Assembly (NCBI RefSeq): GCF_000344805.1
Contig: NC_020453.1
Coordinates: 1,922,001 to 1,986,000 of the forward strand
Reading direction: 5' to 3'
Origin: Bradyrhizobium oligotrophicum S58
Lineage (GTDB): Bacteria; Pseudomonadota; Alphaproteobacteria; Rhizobiales; Xanthobacteraceae
DNA length: 64,000 bases
Numbering within the stretch: position 1 is the stretch's first letter; each line of letters begins with the position of its first letter. Below the pieces are notes generated by a model. The model saw only the letters and a list, made by a program, of their open reading frames with translations, did no database searches and was not told the origin of the DNA. This document shows, piece after piece, positions 61,411-64,000 of this stretch. The position numbers and the translations under genes are program-made.

Positions 61411-62472
61411 ATGGCGTATAGCGAAGACCATATCGCGCTGGCGGCGGAATACGCGCTCGGGACGCTCGATGCCGCCGAGCGGGCGCAGGTCGAGACCATG
61501 ATGGCCGTCGATCGCGATTTCGTTGCCCTGGTCCAGGCGTGGGAATTCCGGCTCGGGCCGCTCAACCAGATGGTCGGGCTGGTCGAGCCGCGCCCCGAAT
61601 TGTGGGAGCGCATCAAGGCCGAGATCGCGCGGTTGAGGGCGACGGCCGAGCCCGCTTCGGTCGCCGAAGCGCCGGTCATTGTCGCCCCGCCAGAGCTGGA
61701 GGCTCCCGAGGCTCCAGTCCTCGTGGCCGAAGCTCCGCCGACCGATGCTCCGAAGCTCGAGGCGCCAAGCGTCGAGGCTCCTGAGATCGAAGCTGCCGAG
61801 ATCGAAGCTGCGAAGATCGGCGCTCCGCCGGTCGAGATCGCCCCGCGAGACATCCCGGTCGAAGCCCCGGCCATCGCGGCCCGGCGAAGCGCGTCTGCGG
61901 TGCACGAGGTTTCGAACGACAGCGCCAACGTCGTTCGGCTGTCGTCCAAGGTCCGGCAGCTGCGCGCGGTCGCGAACGTCATGACGGCGCTTGCCGCCGC
62001 GCTGCTCGCGCTGGTCGGCGTCCAGGTCTATCGGCCGGAGGTCCTGCCGCAGCTGTTGCGGCCCAAGGCGCGGATCCAGACCGTGGAGGTCAAGGTTCCG
62101 GCGGCGCCGCAACCCTCGGCGCAGTTCGTCGCGCTGTTGCAGAAGGATGCGGCATCGCCAGCCTTCATTCTCACCGTCGATGCCACCAGCAAGAGCTACA
62201 CCGTGCGCCGGGTCGGCGCGGCGCCGGAGGCCGGCAAGAGCTTCGAGTTGTGGCTGGTGTCGGACAAGCTGCAGAAGCCGCGCTCGCTCGGCGTGATCGG
62301 CGGCAGCGACTTCACCAGCCGTCCGGTATTGTCCGCCTATGACGCCGACACCGTCAGCCGCGCAACTTACGCCGTGACCGTCGAGCCCGAGGGCGGGTCG
62401 CCGACGGGGCAGGCGACCGGGCCGATCGTCTTTACCGGCAAGCTGATCGAGACCGTGCCGCCCGGCCGCTGA
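61411..62472 (+). CDS. Anti-sigma factor, RskA-like, with repetitive linker
   Basis: A 353-residue protein. The N-terminal zinc-less anti-sigma domain (about 1-70) has HIALAAEYALGTLDAAERAQVE. A low-complexity Pro/Ala/Glu linker (about 80-160) carries repeats of the type EAP-x-x-EA. One membrane helix lies at about 189-211 (VMTALAAALLALVGVQVYR). The extracytoplasmic RskA_C domain (about 230-350) has AFILTVDATSKSYTVRR and GKSFELWLVSDK. The linker is far longer than in typical RskA (about 230 aa). Start ATG at 61411; GTG one codon earlier possible. Confidence 0.9.
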   Translation: MAYSEDHIALAAEYALGTLDAAERAQVETMMAVDRDFVALVQAWEFRLGPLNQMVGLVEPRPELWERIKAEIARLRATAEPASVAEAPVIVAPPELEAPEAPVLVAEAPPTDAPKLEAPSVEAPEIEAAEIEAAKIGAPPVEIAPRDIPVEAPAIAARRSASAVHEVSNDSANVVRLSSKVRQLRAVANVMTALAAALLALVGVQVYRPEVLPQLLRPKARIQTVEVKVPAAPQPSAQFVALLQKDAASPAFILTVDATSKSYTVRRVGAAPEAGKSFELWLVSDKLQKPRSLGVIGGSDFTSRPVLSAYDADTVSRATYAVTVEPEGGSPTGQATGPIVFTGKLIETVPPGR

Positions 62473-62486
62473 AGCGAGGCAAAAAG

Positions 62487-62513
62487 AAAACGCCCGTGGG
62501 GAGCGGGCGTTTT
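62487..62513 (+). terminator. Intrinsic terminator after the anti-sigma gene
   Basis: AAAACGCCCG (62487-62496) and CGGGCGTTTT (62504-62513) form a perfect 10-bp stem with a 7-nt loop, 14 bp after the stop. Confidence 0.9.
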
Positions 62514-62600
62514 CGGTAGTCGACTTGGGGTTGGGTCTACTACATATCCACGCGGCCAGTTGGGGGGCTGTGAGAACCGCGTGAATTCCGGGAATTCCTG

Positions 62601-62801
62601 TCAGCGAACCAGCGACGCCTCCGAGCTCGTCACCGCAATCGGCTTGCCGGCCTTCATGACCTTGGCCGTCTGCGTGTAGCCGGTCTCCGCGTTGAGGCGG
62701 GCGGAGATGCCGAAGCCGGCCACCGCGATGCCAGCCACGAGTGCGACCACCACGATCTTGAGGTGGGTCGTCCGATCCGCGCTGTAAATCGAGTGGTTCA
62801 T
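62601..62801 (-). CDS. Small conserved membrane protein
   Basis: A 66-residue protein with one transmembrane segment (about 15-32, IVVVALVAGIAVAGFGISA) and a short exported C-terminus. Begins MNHSIYSADRTTHLKI with GGAGG RBS. I recall similar small proteins as hypotheticals in Bradyrhizobium. Monocistronic; function unknown. Confidence 0.7.
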   Translation of the reverse strand: MNHSIYSADRTTHLKIVVVALVAGIAVAGFGISARLNAETGYTQTAKVMKAGKPIAVTSSEASLVR

Positions 62802-63186
62802 GGAGGCCTCCTGCTGCCTTCCGTCCTGCTTCGTTCGTCCTTGCTGATTCGTGTGATCCGGGCACGTTCCGGTTCACCGTCTCGCATCCCACAACGTAGG
62901 AAACCTCGATTCTGTTTCGTAGTGGTCATCACAAGCGTGTGATAAGGCGTGATCCGCTGCGACTGGAAATCCATAAAATCAATCTTTTCTATTTAATATC
63001 AGTATCTTGTATGGATGTTCGGTGTGCGGCTGAAAATGCAGCCACCTAACGCAAAATTAAGAAATCGTTTGCCTGTGGCGGTAATGCACGGGGTGTTTGC
63101 CCGGTAAAGCGGCAGGAGCCGGCGCCTTGCGCCGGCCCGCCGATGAAAACGCGCTCGGGATTCTCCAGTTCCGCAACGGCCGACCG
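62802..63186. other. Intergenic region between small membrane gene and flhA end
   Basis: 385 bp with no credible gene or RNA. AT-rich stretch near 62975-63065 (TTTTCTATTTAATATC). Nothing else recognised. Confidence 0.5.
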
Positions 63187-64000
63187 TCACACGCTCCCCA
63201 CCGTCTTCAGCCGCGCCCGCGGATGGATTTCGGCCTGCGACAGCACCGTGGTCTGGGCGCGGAAGCGCTCGACCAGCGAGCGGACGAAGGGCCGGATCGC
63301 CGCCGAGGTCACCAGCACCGGCGATTCGCCCTCGCGCGCGGCGCGCTCGAAGGCGTCGCGCGTGGCGGTCATGAACTCCGACAGCCGCGACGGCTGCATC
63401 GCGAGACTGCGCTCCTCGCCCTGGCCGATCAGCGATTCCGCAAACGCCTGCTCCCATTTCGCCGACAGTGCGATCAGCGGCAGATAGCCCATCGGCGAGG
63501 TGTTCTGGGCGCAGATCTGACGGCCGAGGCGGGCGCGGACGTGCTCGACGATCGTTGCCGGGTTGCGCGAGAACGCGAGCGCGTCGGCAACGCCTTCGAG
63601 GATGGTGGAGAGGTCGCGGATCGAGATCCGCTCCGACAACAACAGCTGCAACACGCGCTGGAGGCCGGAGATCGTGATCTGGGTCGGCACGATATCCTTG
63701 ACCAGCTCGCTCTGCTCCTTCGGCAGCTCCTTCAGAAGCTTCTGCACCTCGCCGTAGGACAACAGCTCGCTCATGTTGGCCTTGAGCAGCTCGGTCAGGT
63801 GCGTCGACAGCACGGTCGCCGCATCGACCACCGTGTAGCCTTTCAGCGTCGCTTCCTCTTTCAGTCCCGCGTCGACCCAGGTGGCGGGCAGTCCGAAGGT
63901 CGGCTCGGTGGTGTGGATGCCGGGCACCGCGACCTGGTTGCCGCCGGGATCCATGACCATGAACTGGTTCGGCCAGATCTTGCCGGAGCCCGCGTCGACC
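63187..64000 (-). CDS. flhA: Flagellar export gate protein FlhA, C-terminal part (cut by window edge)
   Basis: The frame is open from the right edge to the stop at 63187, about 271 residues of the cytosolic domain. It includes VDAGSGKIWPNQF at the edge, then LLSYGEVQKLLKEL, VPTQITISGLQRVLQLLLSERISIRDL and IVEHVRARLGRQIC, all characteristic of FlhA. An internal Met at 63960 is not the true start. FlhA is the export gate for flagellar subunits, binding chaperones and FliJ. Upstream residues lie outside the window. Confidence 0.93.
   Translation of the reverse strand, partial: VDAGSGKIWPNQFMVMDPGGNQVAVPGIHTTEPTFGLPATWVDAGLKEEATLKGYTVVDAATVLSTHLTELLKANMSELLSYGEVQKLLKELPKEQSELVKDIVPTQITISGLQRVLQLLLSERISIRDLSTILEGVADALAFSRNPATIVEHVRARLGRQICAQNTSPMGYLPLIALSAKWEQAFAESLIGQGEERSLAMQPSRLSEFMTATRDAFERAAREGESPVLVTSAAIRPFVRSLVERFRAQTTVLSQAEIHPRARLKTVGSV

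Noticed and set aside
60139..62892. 917-codon minus-strand frame over fliJ, sigma and anti-sigma genes
   Set aside because: Composition (Arg/Gly/Asp repeats) and the clear plus-strand genes with terminators show it is antisense noise.

Overview
The window looks like a chromosomal segment of a Bradyrhizobium-type alphaproteobacterium (order Hyphomicrobiales). The support is a CtrA master regulator, the ChpT phosphotransferase, an alphaproteobacterial chemotaxis operon, EipA (DUF1134), flagellar genes next to ctrA, GANTC sites upstream of ctrA, and intergenic repeats of a kind I recall from Bradyrhizobium genomes. The genus is inferred, not proven.

Region 1 (1 to about 28.3 kb) is a tailed prophage or prophage remnant. 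A minus-strand gene with a GcrA-like helix-turn-helix domain runs off the left edge. Facing away from it is a long plus-strand late operon. Its head module is lambda-like: gpW joiner, portal, S49 protease with nested scaffold, gpD decoration, E-type capsid, gpFII joiner and tail terminator. Its contractile tail module is P2-like: V, gp25/W, J, I, a DUF4815-like giant protein, fibre and fibre helper, sheath FI, tube FII, E with a frame-shifted E', tape measure, U, X and D. Lysis genes follow: amidase, an overlapping Rz/Rz1-like spanin pair and a small membrane protein. Next come lower-GC cargo genes, including a small operon encoding a predicted PBECR-type RNase-like protein. No terminase, integrase, repressor or replication gene is visible. 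The region ends at a tRNA-Val(CAC) whose 3' end faces the prophage, next to direct repeats and a palindrome that look like attachment-site architecture.

Region 2 (28.6-45.8 kb) is host chromosome. It holds a coiled-coil membrane protein, EipA, a YHS-like exported protein, CysQ, and ChpT. A chemotaxis operon cheA-cheW-cheY-cheB-cheR is followed by kaiC-kaiB, an HWE histidine kinase and a convergent response regulator. A minus-strand group resembling E. coli yjfLMC (DUF350, small anchored proteins, glutathionylspermidine-synthase-like ATP-grasp) closes the region.

Region 3 (45.9-56.7 kb) carries a GntR/FCD regulator divergent from an ABC importer, an Asp/Glu-racemase/maleate-isomerase-like enzyme and a dihydropyrimidinase, probably one regulated uptake-and-ring-opening cassette. 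A phospholipase-D-like protein with a histone-H1-like tail, an unidentified lower-GC gene and a TauE/SafE exporter follow, separated by palindromic repeats.

Region 4 (56.7-64 kb) has a repeat-rich gap, then ctrA (minus) divergent from fliI-fliJ. An ECF sigma/RskA-like anti-sigma pair, a small membrane protein and the 3' part of flhA (cut by the right edge) follow. The fliI start is preceded by three exact 17-bp-spaced copies of the start-codon region. They form three six-codon mini-ORFs that overlap stop-to-start like a ladder, which is the most unusual small-scale feature seen.
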